This document shows, in pieces, positions 26,037-35,488 of a DNA stretch of 64,000 nucleotides. Numbering within the stretch: the first letter of the stretch is position 1; the number at the start of each line of letters is the position of its first letter. The translations under genes were made by a program, and so were the position numbers. The stretch comes from Oscillospiraceae bacterium NTUH-002-81. Lineage in GTDB: Bacteria > Bacillota > Clostridia > Lachnospirales > Lachnospiraceae. Location of the stretch: assembly GCA_032620915.1 (NCBI GenBank), contig CP136052.1:1526501-1590500 (forward strand). The letters run 5' to 3'. The notes under the pieces were generated by a model, which saw only the letters and a list, made by a program, of their open reading frames with translations, made no database searches and was not told the DNA's origin.

Positions 26037-26729
26037 ATGGCAAAGAAAGTGCTGGTTGTCGATGATGAGAAGCTGATCGTAAAAGGACTGCGGTTCAGCC
26101 TGGAACAGGAAGGAATGGAAGTGGACTGCGCTTACGACGGAGAGGAAGCGCTGGACAAAGCGAAAGAGAAGGAGTACGACATCATCCTTCTGGATGTGAT
26201 GCTGCCGAAGCAGGACGGTTTTGCCGTGTGCCAGCAGATCCGGGAGTTTTCTTCCGTGCCCATCATTATGCTGACCGCCCGGGGAGAGGATATGGATAAG
26301 ATCCTGGGACTGGAATACGGCGCCGACGACTACATAACGAAGCCATTCAACATTCTGGAAGTGAAAGCCCGGATCAAGGCGATCATGCGCCGGATGGCAG
26401 TGAAACAGCAGAAGGAAGAGCACAACAGCAAGGTGCTGGTGACCGGCGATCTGAAGCTGGATCTGGAGAGCCGCCGGGTTTACATTGCGGGCAAAGAGAT
26501 CAATCTCACCGCCAAGGAATTCGATGTGCTGGAGCTGCTGCTGACCAACCCCAACAAGGTGTACAGCCGGGAAAATCTGCTGAATCTTGTGTGGGGCTAC
26601 GAGTATCCCGGCGATGTGCGTACGGTAGATGTTCATATCCGAAGACTGCGGGAGAAGATCGAGAGCAATCCCAGCGAACCGAAGTACGTGCATACCAAGT
26701 GGGGAGTAGGGTACTATTTCCAGGTTTAA
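26037..26729 (+). CDS. OmpR/PhoB-family response regulator
   Basis: The protein has 230 residues. The receiver domain has LVVDDEK, the phosphorylated Asp in ILLDVMLPKQDG and Lys in ITKPFN. A winged-helix domain follows (LTAKEFDVLELLLTNPNKVY, then VDVHIRRLREKIE). It ends KWGVGYYFQV. The codons for WGVGY contain GGGGAG and appear to serve as the ribosome site of the overlapping kinase gene. It is paired with the kinase at 26815 and the GerMN lipoprotein at 28250. Confidence 0.93.
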   Translation: MAKKVLVVDDEKLIVKGLRFSLEQEGMEVDCAYDGEEALDKAKEKEYDIILLDVMLPKQDGFAVCQQIREFSSVPIIMLTARGEDMDKILGLEYGADDYITKPFNILEVKARIKAIMRRMAVKQQKEEHNSKVLVTGDLKLDLESRRVYIAGKEINLTAKEFDVLELLLTNPNKVYSRENLLNLVWGYEYPGDVRTVDVHIRRLREKIESNPSEPKYVHTKWGVGYYFQV

Positions 26730-26814
26730 GGGCGGCAGGGGCCTTCTCGCCAGAAACTATCTGAAGAACAGCTATTTTCAGAGTCTTCGGTTCCGGCTGC
26801 TTCTCTGTTTTCTG

Positions 26815-28176
26815 GTGATCGGCATTGTACCGCTCATTCTTTTAAAAACAATCATGCTGAATGTGTATGAATCCCGGGCAGTGGAGCTGCGCCAGATGGA
26901 GCTCCAGGAGCAGTGCCGGATCATCAACAATCAGCTGACGGCCTGTGGCTATATGGACAATCCGGGTTCGGAAGTGATGGACGCGGAGCTTTTGCAGTTC
27001 TCCAATATTTATGATGGCCGGGTGCTGATCATCGACAGCAGTCTGCAGATCATCAAGGACACCTATCTGCTGGAAGAGGGGAAAACCGTCGTTTCCGCTG
27101 AGGTGATCCGTGGTTTTCAGGGGATGGGCACCACCAATTATTCCAGACGGCATAAATACGTGGAGGTGACGGCACCGGTGAAGGAAGCGGACGGCACCAT
27201 TTCCGGCGTGATCCTCGTGAGTGCGTCAGTGGACAGCCTGCTGCGCATCCGGGACACCCTGCAGACCAAGGGCATGCTCATCCAGCTGGCGCTGGCGGCG
27301 GTGATCGTCGTGCTGTCGGTGGCGGCTTCTGTGGTTCTCGTGAAACCGCTGGGAAAAATCACCCATTCCATGGAAGATCTGTCGAAAGGGGATGTGGAGG
27401 AGATCGTTTCGGTTTCCGATTACACGGAGACCAAGGCCATTTCCGATGCCTATAACAATATGATCCGCCGGATCCGCAAGCAGGAGGACAGCCGTCAGGA
27501 ATTTGTTTCCAACGTGTCCCATGAGCTGAAAACGCCGCTGACATCCATGAAGGTGCTGGCGGATTCCCTCACCATGCAGGGCGACCAGGTGCCGGTGGAG
27601 CTGTACCGGGAGTTTATGGAGGACATTGCGGCGGAGATCGACCGGGAAAATAAGATCATCAACGATCTGCTTTCTCTGGTAAAAATGGACAAGAAAAATG
27701 CGGACCTGAATATTCAGTCTATCAACATCAATGATTTGCTGGAGCTGATCCTGAAACGGCTGCGGCCCATCGCGGCAAAATCCGATATCGAGCTGGTGTT
27801 TGAGAGCTTCCGGCCGGTGGTGGCGGAGGTGGACGAAGTGAAACTGACGCTGGCGCTGAGCAATCTGATTGAAAATGCCATCAAATACAATGTGGAGAGC
27901 GGATGGGTGCATGTGTCGCTGAACGCGGATCACAAGTTTTTCTATGTGAAGGTGGCGGACTCCGGCATCGGTATCCCGGAGGAAGACCAGGAGCGGATCT
28001 TCGAGCGTTTTTATCGGGTGGACAAATCCCATTCCCGGGAGATCGGCGGCACAGGCCTGGGGCTTGCCATCACGAGAAATGCTATCCTCATGCACCGGGG
28101 CGCCATCAAGGTGTACAGTAAGCCCGGCGAGGGGACGACTTTCACCGTGCGGGTGCCGCTGGCGTATATCCGTTAA
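26815..28176 (+). CDS. Sensor histidine kinase, true start probably at an ATT codon near 26716
   Basis: From GTG 26815 the protein has 453 residues, but this start cuts into the first membrane helix. The frame is open from 26710 and reads SRFKGGRGLLARNYLKNSYF, then QSLRFRLLLCFLVIGIVPL. With GGGGAG 9 bases upstream, ATT at 26716 would give a complete helix. After an extracellular sensor domain there is a second helix near residue 160 and a HAMP domain. A HisKA box with FVSNVSHELKTPLTSMK (His is the phosphate acceptor) follows, then a HATPase with DSGIGIPEEDQERIFERFYR and GGTGLGLAI. The signal is unknown. Confidence 0.88.
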   Translation: MIGIVPLILLKTIMLNVYESRAVELRQMELQEQCRIINNQLTACGYMDNPGSEVMDAELLQFSNIYDGRVLIIDSSLQIIKDTYLLEEGKTVVSAEVIRGFQGMGTTNYSRRHKYVEVTAPVKEADGTISGVILVSASVDSLLRIRDTLQTKGMLIQLALAAVIVVLSVAASVVLVKPLGKITHSMEDLSKGDVEEIVSVSDYTETKAISDAYNNMIRRIRKQEDSRQEFVSNVSHELKTPLTSMKVLADSLTMQGDQVPVELYREFMEDIAAEIDRENKIINDLLSLVKMDKKNADLNIQSININDLLELILKRLRPIAAKSDIELVFESFRPVVAEVDEVKLTLALSNLIENAIKYNVESGWVHVSLNADHKFFYVKVADSGIGIPEEDQERIFERFYRVDKSHSREIGGTGLGLAITRNAILMHRGAIKVYSKPGEGTTFTVRVPLAYIR

Positions 28177-28249
28177 AACAGGCACACCCCGGATTTGAAG
28201 GGAAGGCATGATGGGAAGATGTGTTACAGTTGGTTTTGAAAGGAAAAAA

Positions 28250-29158
28250 ATGAGACGATATTTGGCATTGTTGCTGGCGGCGCTGTTGCTTCTGGTTTCC
28301 TGCGGGAAAACGGAAGAAGCAGACCAGGGCGGCTATCAGATTTATTATGTGAATAAAGAGGGCACGGCGCTGGCCCATGAGGGGTACGAACCCCAGGCGA
28401 CGGACACGGATGCCCTCATCGGGGAACTGCTGGAGCAGATGAACACGGCGCCGAAGGATGCGTCCATGAGGATCGCCAAGCCGGACGGGGTGACCATCAA
28501 CGGCTACAGCGTGGAGGCGGAATTCATTTATATGGATTTCGGGCCGGAGTATCTCACCATGAACGTGGTGACGGAGGTGCTTTACCGCGCCGCGGTTGTG
28601 AAGACGCTGACCCAGATCGCGGGCATTGAGGGGGTGTCCTTCCAGGTGGCGGGCACACCGCTTTCTGACCAGAAGGGCAATGCGGTGGGCGTTATGACCG
28701 ATGACAGCTTTGTGGAAAATACCGGTGAGACCATCAACGCCTACAGCCGGGATACGCTGACGCTGTATTTTGCATCGGAGGATGGCACCCATCTGCGGCA
28801 GGAGCGGGTGAACGTGGTGTACAACAGCAACATGTCCATGGAGAAGCTGATCATGGAGCAGCTCATCGCAGGCCCCCAGGCGGAAGGTTATCGGGCTGTG
28901 CTGCCCGCGGATGTGACGGTGCTGAGCATCAGCGTAACGGATGGCACCTGCTACGTGAATTTCGACGGAAAACTGCAGAACATCGAGGCCGACATCACAG
29001 AGGATGTGGCACTGTATGCCATTGTGGATTCCCTGACCGAACTGACTTCCATTCAGCGGGTGCAGATCGCCGTCAACGGGGAGACCCAGACGGCGCTGCG
29101 GGAAAGCAGAAGACTGGATCAGTCCTATGTGCGGAATCTGGATCTGGTAGAAGAGTGA
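28250..29158 (+). CDS. GerMN-domain lipoprotein
   Basis: The protein has 302 residues. The signal peptide RRYLALLLAALLLLVSCGK contains a lipobox. Two GerMN (sporulation/germination) repeats follow. The first is around residues 30-150, and the second, around 160-290, contains TLTLYFASEDGTHL and LIMEQLIAGPQAEGYRAVLP. The start at 28250 has GAAAGG before it; the upstream 14 codons are not signal-like. It directly follows a response regulator/kinase pair, the same order as MtrA-MtrB-LpqB in actinobacteria, where the GerMN lipoprotein tunes the kinase. A comparable role is plausible here. Confidence 0.82.
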   Translation: MRRYLALLLAALLLLVSCGKTEEADQGGYQIYYVNKEGTALAHEGYEPQATDTDALIGELLEQMNTAPKDASMRIAKPDGVTINGYSVEAEFIYMDFGPEYLTMNVVTEVLYRAAVVKTLTQIAGIEGVSFQVAGTPLSDQKGNAVGVMTDDSFVENTGETINAYSRDTLTLYFASEDGTHLRQERVNVVYNSNMSMEKLIMEQLIAGPQAEGYRAVLPADVTVLSISVTDGTCYVNFDGKLQNIEADITEDVALYAIVDSLTELTSIQRVQIAVNGETQTALRESRRLDQSYVRNLDLVEE

Positions 29159-31987
29159 GGAGGAAAAATAGAATAGGAAGAGAGAACAATACCCGCTGGC
29201 GGTGCAGGCGGCCGCTGTGGGGGTGCAGTATCTTTCTGCTGGGCGTCTGCTTTCTTTTCCTGCTGTGGCAGGATCAAAGGGAGCGCGCGCCCGGCTGGGA
29301 GGAACGCCTGATCCCATTTACCGGCAGACAGACTGCCGTGGGAGAAATCTATTACCGGGAAACCGGATCGGAACATACCATTCTTTATGTGAAAAATGTG
29401 CATCTTGCAGATGCACCCGCAGAGGGCGGACCAAAACGGCTGCTGATCTATGCGGACAACGATTCTGTCATTTCTTATCCTGCCTTTGAAAAAGGCAGTT
29501 CTGACCAATCATCCGGTCAGCTATCCATTGGTTCTGTCGTACGGACAGAGGGGAAAATCAAATATATGGAGCACGAGACAAATCCGGGGCAGTTTGATGA
29601 GCGGACTTTTTATCGTGCCCGAGGAATTTTGTGGAAGCAGTATGCCGACGATGTACGGATCGTGGGACACACCGGCAGCTTTGATGCCTGGTTCGGAGAA
29701 GGGCTGGCTCTTTTTCGGGAAAATGCCTGCGGGCGGTTGGAAAAGCTCTTTGATTCTGACACCGCCGGGCTTTTTGCAAGCCATGCTTTTTGGTGTGAAA
29801 AATAATCTGCCTGTGGAACTGGCGGATGGTTTTTCACGGATGGGCACGGGACATCTGCTCAGTATCTCCGGTCTGCATTTTACCCTGCTCATGGGGACGC
29901 TGCACCAGGTGCTGCGAAAGCTGGCGGTGCCCATCGGGCCGGAGTTGGTGAGCGGAGAACGGAAGCTGTGCCGTAAGGAACCAGACAGAGGGCAAAGAGA
30001 GATATGTCGGAAAGTGCCGGTCAGATGTCAAAAGAGGATGCGTTGGAAGGTGTTAGTCAGAAGTCAAAGGAAGATGCACCGCGAAAAGTCGATGAGAAAG
30101 GGGTTACGCAGGTGGGCTTGCTTGTTGTTGGTATTTGGGGCAATTTTCGCGTACATACAGATGCTGGGCGTGCGGGTATCCAGTCTGCGTGCCGGGATCA
30201 TGCTTGTTCTGTTGCTGCTGGCGGAAGGACTGGGCCGCAGTTGTGACCGGGTGACAGCCTGGGGCTTCGCCGGTCTGGTGGTGCTGGTGGCGCAGCCCTG
30301 GGCGCTGCTCACCAGTGGTTTCTGGCTGTCTTTTGGCGCCACCGGTGCGGTGATCATGGCGCTGGAATGGCAGGAGGAGCAGAAACGGCGGGAAAAAGAG
30401 GCGGAACTGCTGGAACGGCGAAGACCACTGCCGAAGGAAGGAGAAATCCTGGGTTCGAAAGATCCGTTACCAAAAGAAAGTGGGATAGCAGAGCGGAGAA
30501 AGCTGTTGCGTTCGATGAAGAAGGTGTTGGGAGAACGACAAGCGGCTCTGGTAAAAGATCGGATGTGGGTAGGAAACCCGGACGTAAAGCCAGATAAGAC
30601 AAGAAAGGCCTGGCGCAGCAGTCTGGGCATTCCCCTTTTCATTCAACTTGCCCTTTTGCCGCTGCAGCTGTGGTTTTTCTATGAAGTGCCTGTGTATGCG
30701 CTTGTTTGGAATGTGCTGCTGGTGCCAATGGCAGGAATTTTGCTGGGCGCAGGGGTGCTGGCATTGCTTGTCAGTGGACTTCTGGATCTGGCAGGACATT
30801 TCATCGTGACTTTCAGTGTGTTTTGTCTGGGACGGTTGTTTGGAATCAGAGTGCCTGGTTTTCTGCGCATGGTTGATTTGACGTTTCAGGAATTTGGAAA
30901 AATCATGGGTGTTTTTCTCGGCGGCCCGGCAGCGACGGTGAGTGAAGTTTATCAGCTGTCCTGCAAGGTACAGCGGCTGCTTCCTGGCAGTGTATACGTG
31001 TGCGGGAAGCCGGCGCTGTGGCAGGTATTGTTCTATTATGGTGTTTTTCTGGGGGTGCTGTTGGCTGGAAGTGCGGAAAACGAAGAAGCCTTCGGAAATA
31101 TGGAAAATGCGACATGGGGACAAGGCGGTTTCAGGCGTAAAAGATTGTTGAAAATATGCCTGCCCTTGTATATGGCAGCTTTTCTGTGCCTGCTTTTCTA
31201 CCGGAACCGTCCGCCCTGGCAGGTGGCTTTCCTTGATGTGGGCCAGGGGGATTGTGCCGTTCTGCAGGAAGAGAGCGGCAGAACCGTGGTGATCGATTGC
31301 GGCAGCAGCGACGAGAAAGGCGTGGGGACGTATCGACTGCTGCCTTATCTGAAATATATGGGGGTGCAAAAGGTGGACGCTGTGTTTGTGTCTCATGCGG
31401 ATGAAGACCATATTTCCGGTATCCGGGAACTGCTGGAGCAGACAGAGCTCCCGGTAGAACATCTGGTCTGCTATGCGGAGGCGGGAGAGAAAATGGAGCC
31501 GCTTTTGTGCCTGGCAGAAGAAAGAGAAGTGCCGGTGCTGGGGATGGCAGCGGGCAATTCCCTGCACATCGGTCAGATGCAAATGACCTGTCTGGCACCG
31601 AGTATGGGGGATATTTCATCCGATGAAAACAACCGTTCCCTGGTGCTTCTGGAAGAGCAGGAGAGCGTGCGGATGCTGTTTACCGGTGATATGGGAGAGG
31701 AGGAAGAAGGACGGCTGTTGGAGCAAATTTATCCTCTTACTGCGCAGATATTAAAGGTGGGCCATCACGGCTCTGCCACTTCCACATCGGTGCCTTTTTT
31801 GCAGGAAGTCTCTCCGGGGCTGGCGGTGATTTCCTGCGGGGAAAACAACCGTTACGGCCATCCGGCACCCGAGACAGTGGAGCGCCTTATGGAGGCAGAT
31901 GTCCGCATTTATAAGACGCCGGAAAACGGGGCGGTGATCCTGCAAATAAAGCGAGGAAAGATCCGCGTGAATTGTTGGAGAAAATAA
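29155..31987 (+). pseudogene. comEC: ComEC/Rec2 DNA-uptake channel, apparent frameshift
   Basis: The restored length is about 943 residues. The N-terminal part has a membrane helix and the DUF4131/OB-like domain. The Competence domain follows (MGTGHLLSISGLHFTLLMGT and further helices). The C-terminal metallo-beta-lactamase-like domain has FLDVGQGDCAVLQ, SHADEDHISGI and KVGHHGSATS. ComEC passes single-stranded DNA through the membrane. The frame breaks in the T5 run at 29771-29775; with four T's it reads TAGLLQAMLFGVKN. Two very basic or charged insertions (about 29940-30110 and 30370-30600) lie between membrane helices and are unusual. The GTG start overlaps the previous stop. Confidence 0.87.
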
Positions 31988-31994
31988 AAATTTA

Positions 31995-32023
31995 TTGACA
32001 ATATAGGATATATCCTATATTAT
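31995..32023 (+). promoter_or_regulatory. Promoter with a 22-bp palindromic operator in its spacer
   Basis: TTGACA (31995-32000), 17 bases, TATTAT (32018-32023). The spacer and box edges form a perfect 22-bp palindrome, AATATAGGATA plus its complement, at 32000-32021. A dimeric repressor bound here would cover both promoter boxes. The HTH protein encoded at 32318 is the natural candidate. Confidence 0.75.
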
Positions 32024-32040
32024 GGAGAGGAGGAAGTATA

Positions 32041-32295
32041 ATGCCAGTTATTGCGAGATTTTGTGGAATTGTAATCAAGATGTATTTGCGGCAAAAGGAG
32101 CATAATCCACCGCATATCCATGCCATAGCAGGAGAGTATGTGGGGATGTTTTCCTTGAAAGATGCAGAAATGTTTGAGGGAGATCTGCCGCTTCGATATC
32201 AGGTGTATGTCAGACAGTTTATTGCAGAATATAGAGATGCGTTGTACAGAATGTGGGAGAACCAGGAGTTCAGAAAGTTGCCGTTTATGGAATAA
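32041..32295 (+). CDS. DUF4160 protein, toxin-like partner of a TA-type pair
   Basis: The protein has 84 residues. The pattern MPVIARFCGIVIKMYLRQKE followed by HNPPHIHAIAGEYVGMFSL is DUF4160; the HxPPHxHA motif is its signature. DUF4160 genes are commonly paired with DUF2442 genes in toxin-antitoxin-like modules, but the activity of the family is not established. GAGAGGAGG lies close before the ATG. It is the first gene behind a palindromic promoter and 22 bases ahead of the DUF2442-HTH gene. Confidence 0.8.
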   Translation: MPVIARFCGIVIKMYLRQKEHNPPHIHAIAGEYVGMFSLKDAEMFEGDLPLRYQVYVRQFIAEYRDALYRMWENQEFRKLPFME

Positions 32296-32317
32296 TCAGA
32301 TCAGGAGGGACTTGTGT

Positions 32318-32839
32318 ATGTCGAACAGAATAGAATGTGTACAGGCGATGGAAAATATGACGTTACGGGTGATTTTTCGGGATGGAACGGAAAAAAGCTA
32401 TGATGTTCGGCAGATGTATGCGTCTTTTCCGCAGTTCCGGCAACTAGAGGATGATTTTTCGTTATACCAGTCTGTTCAGGTGGATACCGGAGGCTATGGT
32501 GTGTCCTGGAATGATGATTTGGATCTGGATGCGGAGGAACTATGGGACAATGGAGTGTGTACAGGCAGACGGTATGAGCTGGATCTGGAGCACAGACTTG
32601 CCGCTGCACTGGTAAAAGCAAGAGAGGCAGCCGGTATTACCCAGAAGGAGCTGGCAAGACTCACAGGCATTGCCCAGGGGGATATCAGCAAGATTGAGAA
32701 TGCCACTGCAAATCCCTCCCTTCGTACACTGAAACGTTTGGCGGCGGGCATGGGAATGCGGGTACAGCTTACGTTTGACAGCCGTGCGGCCACCCCGTAT
32801 AATGAAGGGCGGAGGAATGAGCATGCAGACCATCAATGA
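32318..32839 (+). CDS. DUF2442-XRE fusion protein, likely antitoxin and autorepressor
   Basis: The protein has 173 residues. Residues 1-85 are DUF2442 (TLRVIFRDGTEKSYDV, then VQVDTGGYGVSWNDDLDLDA and EELWDNG). Residues 95-155 are an XRE-type helix-turn-helix (VKAREAAGITQKELARLTGI then AQGDISKIENATANPSLRTL). The start at 32318 follows AGGAGGG. The fusion of the partner domain to a DNA-binding domain explains how the pair could repress the palindromic promoter at 31995. The 3' end overlaps holA by 17 bases, so this cassette is wedged tightly against a core gene. Confidence 0.85.
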   Translation: MSNRIECVQAMENMTLRVIFRDGTEKSYDVRQMYASFPQFRQLEDDFSLYQSVQVDTGGYGVSWNDDLDLDAEELWDNGVCTGRRYELDLEHRLAAALVKAREAAGITQKELARLTGIAQGDISKIENATANPSLRTLKRLAAGMGMRVQLTFDSRAATPYNEGRRNEHADHQ

Positions 32840-33800
32840 AGATATCAAAAACGGCACGTTTCGCCGGGTATATCTCCTATACGGAGACGAGGATTATCTG
32901 AAATTACAATATAAGAACAAGCTGCTCCGGGCGCTGGTGACGGAGGGTGACACCATGAATTTTTCCAGATTTGAGGGGAAGGAGGCCCAGGTGCCCGCCC
33001 TCATCGATCTGGCGGAGACCATGCCCTTTTTTGCTGAGCATCGGGTGATTCTGGTGGAGGATTCCGGCTTTTTCAAAAATGCAGCGCCCCAGCTGGCGGA
33101 ATATCTGCCGGATATGCCGGAGACCACCTGCATGATTTTTATAGAAAAAGAGGTTGACAAGAGAAGCAAGACGTACAAATCTCTGAAGGATATCGGGCGG
33201 ATGGTGGAATTTAAGACGCCGGATGAGAAAATGCTGACCCGCTGGGTGCTGACAGTGCTGCAGAAGAATGGCAAGAAACTGACCCAGCCCACCATGCAGC
33301 TGTTTCTGGAAAAGGCCGGGAATTCCATGGGAAACATTGACCGGGAGCTGGAAAAACTCATCTGCTACGTGGGCGATCGGGAGATCATCCAGATGGACGA
33401 TGTGGAGGAGATCTGCACCGGCCAGACGGAAAACCGGATTTTCGACATGATCCATATGATGGCGGAGAAGCGGCAGAAGGAAGCGCTGGAGCTGTACTAT
33501 GATCTGCTGGCATTGAAAGAGCCGCCCATGCGGATCCTGTTTTTGCTGGTGCGCCAGTTCAACATCCTGCTGCAGGTGAAGACCATGGTGGCAGCAGGGA
33601 TGGAGCAGAACCAGATCGCTGACCGGGCGGGGCTTCGCAGCTTTACCATTCGAAGATACCGCTCCGAGGCAGGGCATTTTTCCGTACAGAAGCTGAAAGA
33701 AGCGCTGCGGGACTGTGCCCGGGCGGAAGAGGATGTGAAGACCGGACGGCTGGACGACCGGCTGAGCGTGGAGCTGATCCTTGTAAAATACAGTGCGTAA
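32823..33800 (+). CDS. holA: DNA polymerase III delta subunit
   Basis: The protein has 325 residues. It is the clamp-loader subunit that opens the beta sliding clamp. FRRVYLLYGDEDYLKLQYKN is the typical N-terminus, with a degenerate P-loop region. The domain order, with RWVLTVLQKNGKKL, GNSMGNIDRELEKL and the C-terminal collar domain RILFLLVRQFNILLQVK, fits HolA/YqeN. GGAGG is 7 bases before 32823; ATG 32817 is too close. It follows comEC in many Firmicutes, but here the TA-like pair intervenes. Confidence 0.92.
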   Translation: MQTINEDIKNGTFRRVYLLYGDEDYLKLQYKNKLLRALVTEGDTMNFSRFEGKEAQVPALIDLAETMPFFAEHRVILVEDSGFFKNAAPQLAEYLPDMPETTCMIFIEKEVDKRSKTYKSLKDIGRMVEFKTPDEKMLTRWVLTVLQKNGKKLTQPTMQLFLEKAGNSMGNIDRELEKLICYVGDREIIQMDDVEEICTGQTENRIFDMIHMMAEKRQKEALELYYDLLALKEPPMRILFLLVRQFNILLQVKTMVAAGMEQNQIADRAGLRSFTIRRYRSEAGHFSVQKLKEALRDCARAEEDVKTGRLDDRLSVELILVKYSA

Positions 33801-33808
33801 AATAAAAA

Positions 33809-33846
33809 GAAGCATCCGGCTGACGGGACCGAATGCTTCTCTTTTA
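33809..33846. terminator. Terminator between holA and rpsT
   Basis: AGAAGCATCCGG pairs with CCGAATGCTTCT around a short loop. CTTTT follows on the plus strand and an A-run precedes it, so it can end both convergent transcripts. Confidence 0.8.
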
Positions 33847-33874
33847 TGTTACTCTTTATATCATTCCGAACAAC

Positions 33875-34138
33875 TTATGCGATAGCGTTTACAGCTTTGG
33901 TTAAGCGGGAAACCTTTCTGGAAGCTGTGTTCTTGTGATAAACGCCCTTTGTGCAGGCCTTATCGATCTCGGAAATGCAAGCAAGTAAAGCTGCATTAGC
34001 TGCCTCTTTATCCTTTGCTGCAACACAAGCCTCAACCTTCTTCACATAGGTCTTCACCTTGGATCTGATTGCTTTATTTCTTGCTGCTTTTGTTTCGTTA
34101 ACTAAAATTCTCTTCTTCGCGGATTTAATGTTAGCCAA
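33875..34138 (-). CDS. rpsT: 30S ribosomal protein S20, TTG start
   Basis: The protein has 87 residues. ANIKSAKKRILVNETKAARN, then SKVKTYVKKVEA and VYHKNTASRKVSRLTKAVNA are diagnostic of S20, a three-helix protein that binds 16S rRNA. The start is TTG at 34138, with GGAGGTG 8 bases upstream. No in-frame ATG exists at the right place. TTG and other non-ATG starts are known for rpsT in several bacteria and are linked to autoregulation of translation. It sits in the conserved holA-rpsT-gpr order. Confidence 0.95.
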   Translation of the reverse strand: MANIKSAKKRILVNETKAARNKAIRSKVKTYVKKVEACVAAKDKEAANAALLACISEIDKACTKGVYHKNTASRKVSRLTKAVNAIA

Positions 34139-34396
34139 TCCTGACACCTCCAAATATTCTTGTAAAAAGTATTTCAATCTCCCTGTTCCATTAAACGAGA
34201 CACGAAAAAGTCTAATGTAAACATACTCATATAGTATATCGGATGCCCCCGGGAATGTCAATACATATTTGCCGGTATTTTTGAGAAAAATAAAGTTACA
34301 GTTCACTCGTATATTCTTGCGGATAGATTCCATGCTTGCATGAAAATCTGTTTGCGAAACTGAGTAGTATACAGGAGGAATTAGGAGGGATCAGCG

Positions 34397-35353
34397 ATGG
34401 AAAAATTTCAGGTGCGGACGGATCTGGCGCTGGAAGCCAGGGAACGGTTTGAGGAAGATCATGTGGAGGTGCCGGGGGTGAAGATTGAGGAGCGCTACCG
34501 GCAGGAGACGGATATCCGGATCACCCGGGTGGTCATTGAAACGGAAAATGGTTCCAAAATCATGGGAAAACCGAGGGGCGTCTATGTGACGCTGGAAGCG
34601 CCGGGCATGTCGGTGCCGGATGAGGGCTATCACCGGGAAATTTCCGAGGAGCTGGCCCGCCAGCTAAAGCAGCTTCTGGATGACGGGCAGGAGCAGCTGT
34701 CGGTGCTGGTGGTGGGGCTTGGCAACCGGGAGGTGACGCCGGACGCGCTGGGCCCGGAGGTGGCGGGAAACCTGTGCATTACCAGGCATATCATCAACGA
34801 GTACGGGGAGGCTGCCTTTGACGGAGAGCAGGTGAACCGGATCAGCGCCATCGTGCCGGGGGTCATGGCCCAGACTGGCATGGAGACGCTGGAGATCATC
34901 CGGGGCATTGTGGAGCAGACCCATCCCACGGCTCTTGTGGTGGTGGATGCCCTGGCGGCCCGGAATACGAAGCGGCTGAACCGGACGATCCAGATTTCGG
35001 ATGCGGGCATTCATCCGGGTTCCGGGGTAGGCAACCACCGGCAGGCACTGACGAAGGAAACGCTGGGTGTGCCGGTCATCGCCATTGGTGTGCCCACGGT
35101 GGTGGATGCGGCCACCATTGCAGCTGATACGATGGAAACGCTGGTGGAGGCCATGAGCCAGGCGGAAAGTCTGAAAAATCTGGGTTATACGTTAAGCCAG
35201 CTGGATTCCGCGGAAAAATATCAGCTGATTCGGGAGCTGATCTCGCCCCAGCTTAACGGTATGTTTGTGACGCCCAAGGATATCGACGAGACGGTCAAAC
35301 GGATCAGTTTTACCATTTCAGAGGGCATCAACCTGGCGCTGAAAGCAGGATGA
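34397..35353 (+). CDS. gpr: Spore germination protease GPR
   Basis: The protein has 318 residues. GPR degrades small acid-soluble proteins during germination. It is made as a zymogen in the forespore; FQVRTDLALEARE contains the self-processing region. VVGLGNREVTPDALGP, VPGVMAQTGMET and DALAARNTKRLNRTIQISD are typical, the last ones near the catalytic acidic residues. AGGAGG lies upstream. The presence of GPR and SpoIIP shows that the host is a spore former. The upstream region may hold a sigma-G promoter but I could not place one with confidence. Confidence 0.95.
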   Translation: MEKFQVRTDLALEARERFEEDHVEVPGVKIEERYRQETDIRITRVVIETENGSKIMGKPRGVYVTLEAPGMSVPDEGYHREISEELARQLKQLLDDGQEQLSVLVVGLGNREVTPDALGPEVAGNLCITRHIINEYGEAAFDGEQVNRISAIVPGVMAQTGMETLEIIRGIVEQTHPTALVVVDALAARNTKRLNRTIQISDAGIHPGSGVGNHRQALTKETLGVPVIAIGVPTVVDAATIAADTMETLVEAMSQAESLKNLGYTLSQLDSAEKYQLIRELISPQLNGMFVTPKDIDETVKRISFTISEGINLALKAG

Positions 35354-35488
35354 GATCATAAAATCTGACGCGGTAGTTTGTCAGGAAGCATCGGCAGAAA
35401 AAAGAATAAAAATAGAACAGGCATCATATATATACAACACCCGGGAGCAGGGAAAAGCTGTGCCCGGATATAAAGGTGGTGCCTGTGG

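Noticed and set aside
34340..34380. Sigma-G promoter before gpr
   Set aside because: A GCATG -35 can be seen, but the -10 region (CTGAGTA) matches the expected CATNNTA poorly, so it is not listed as a feature.
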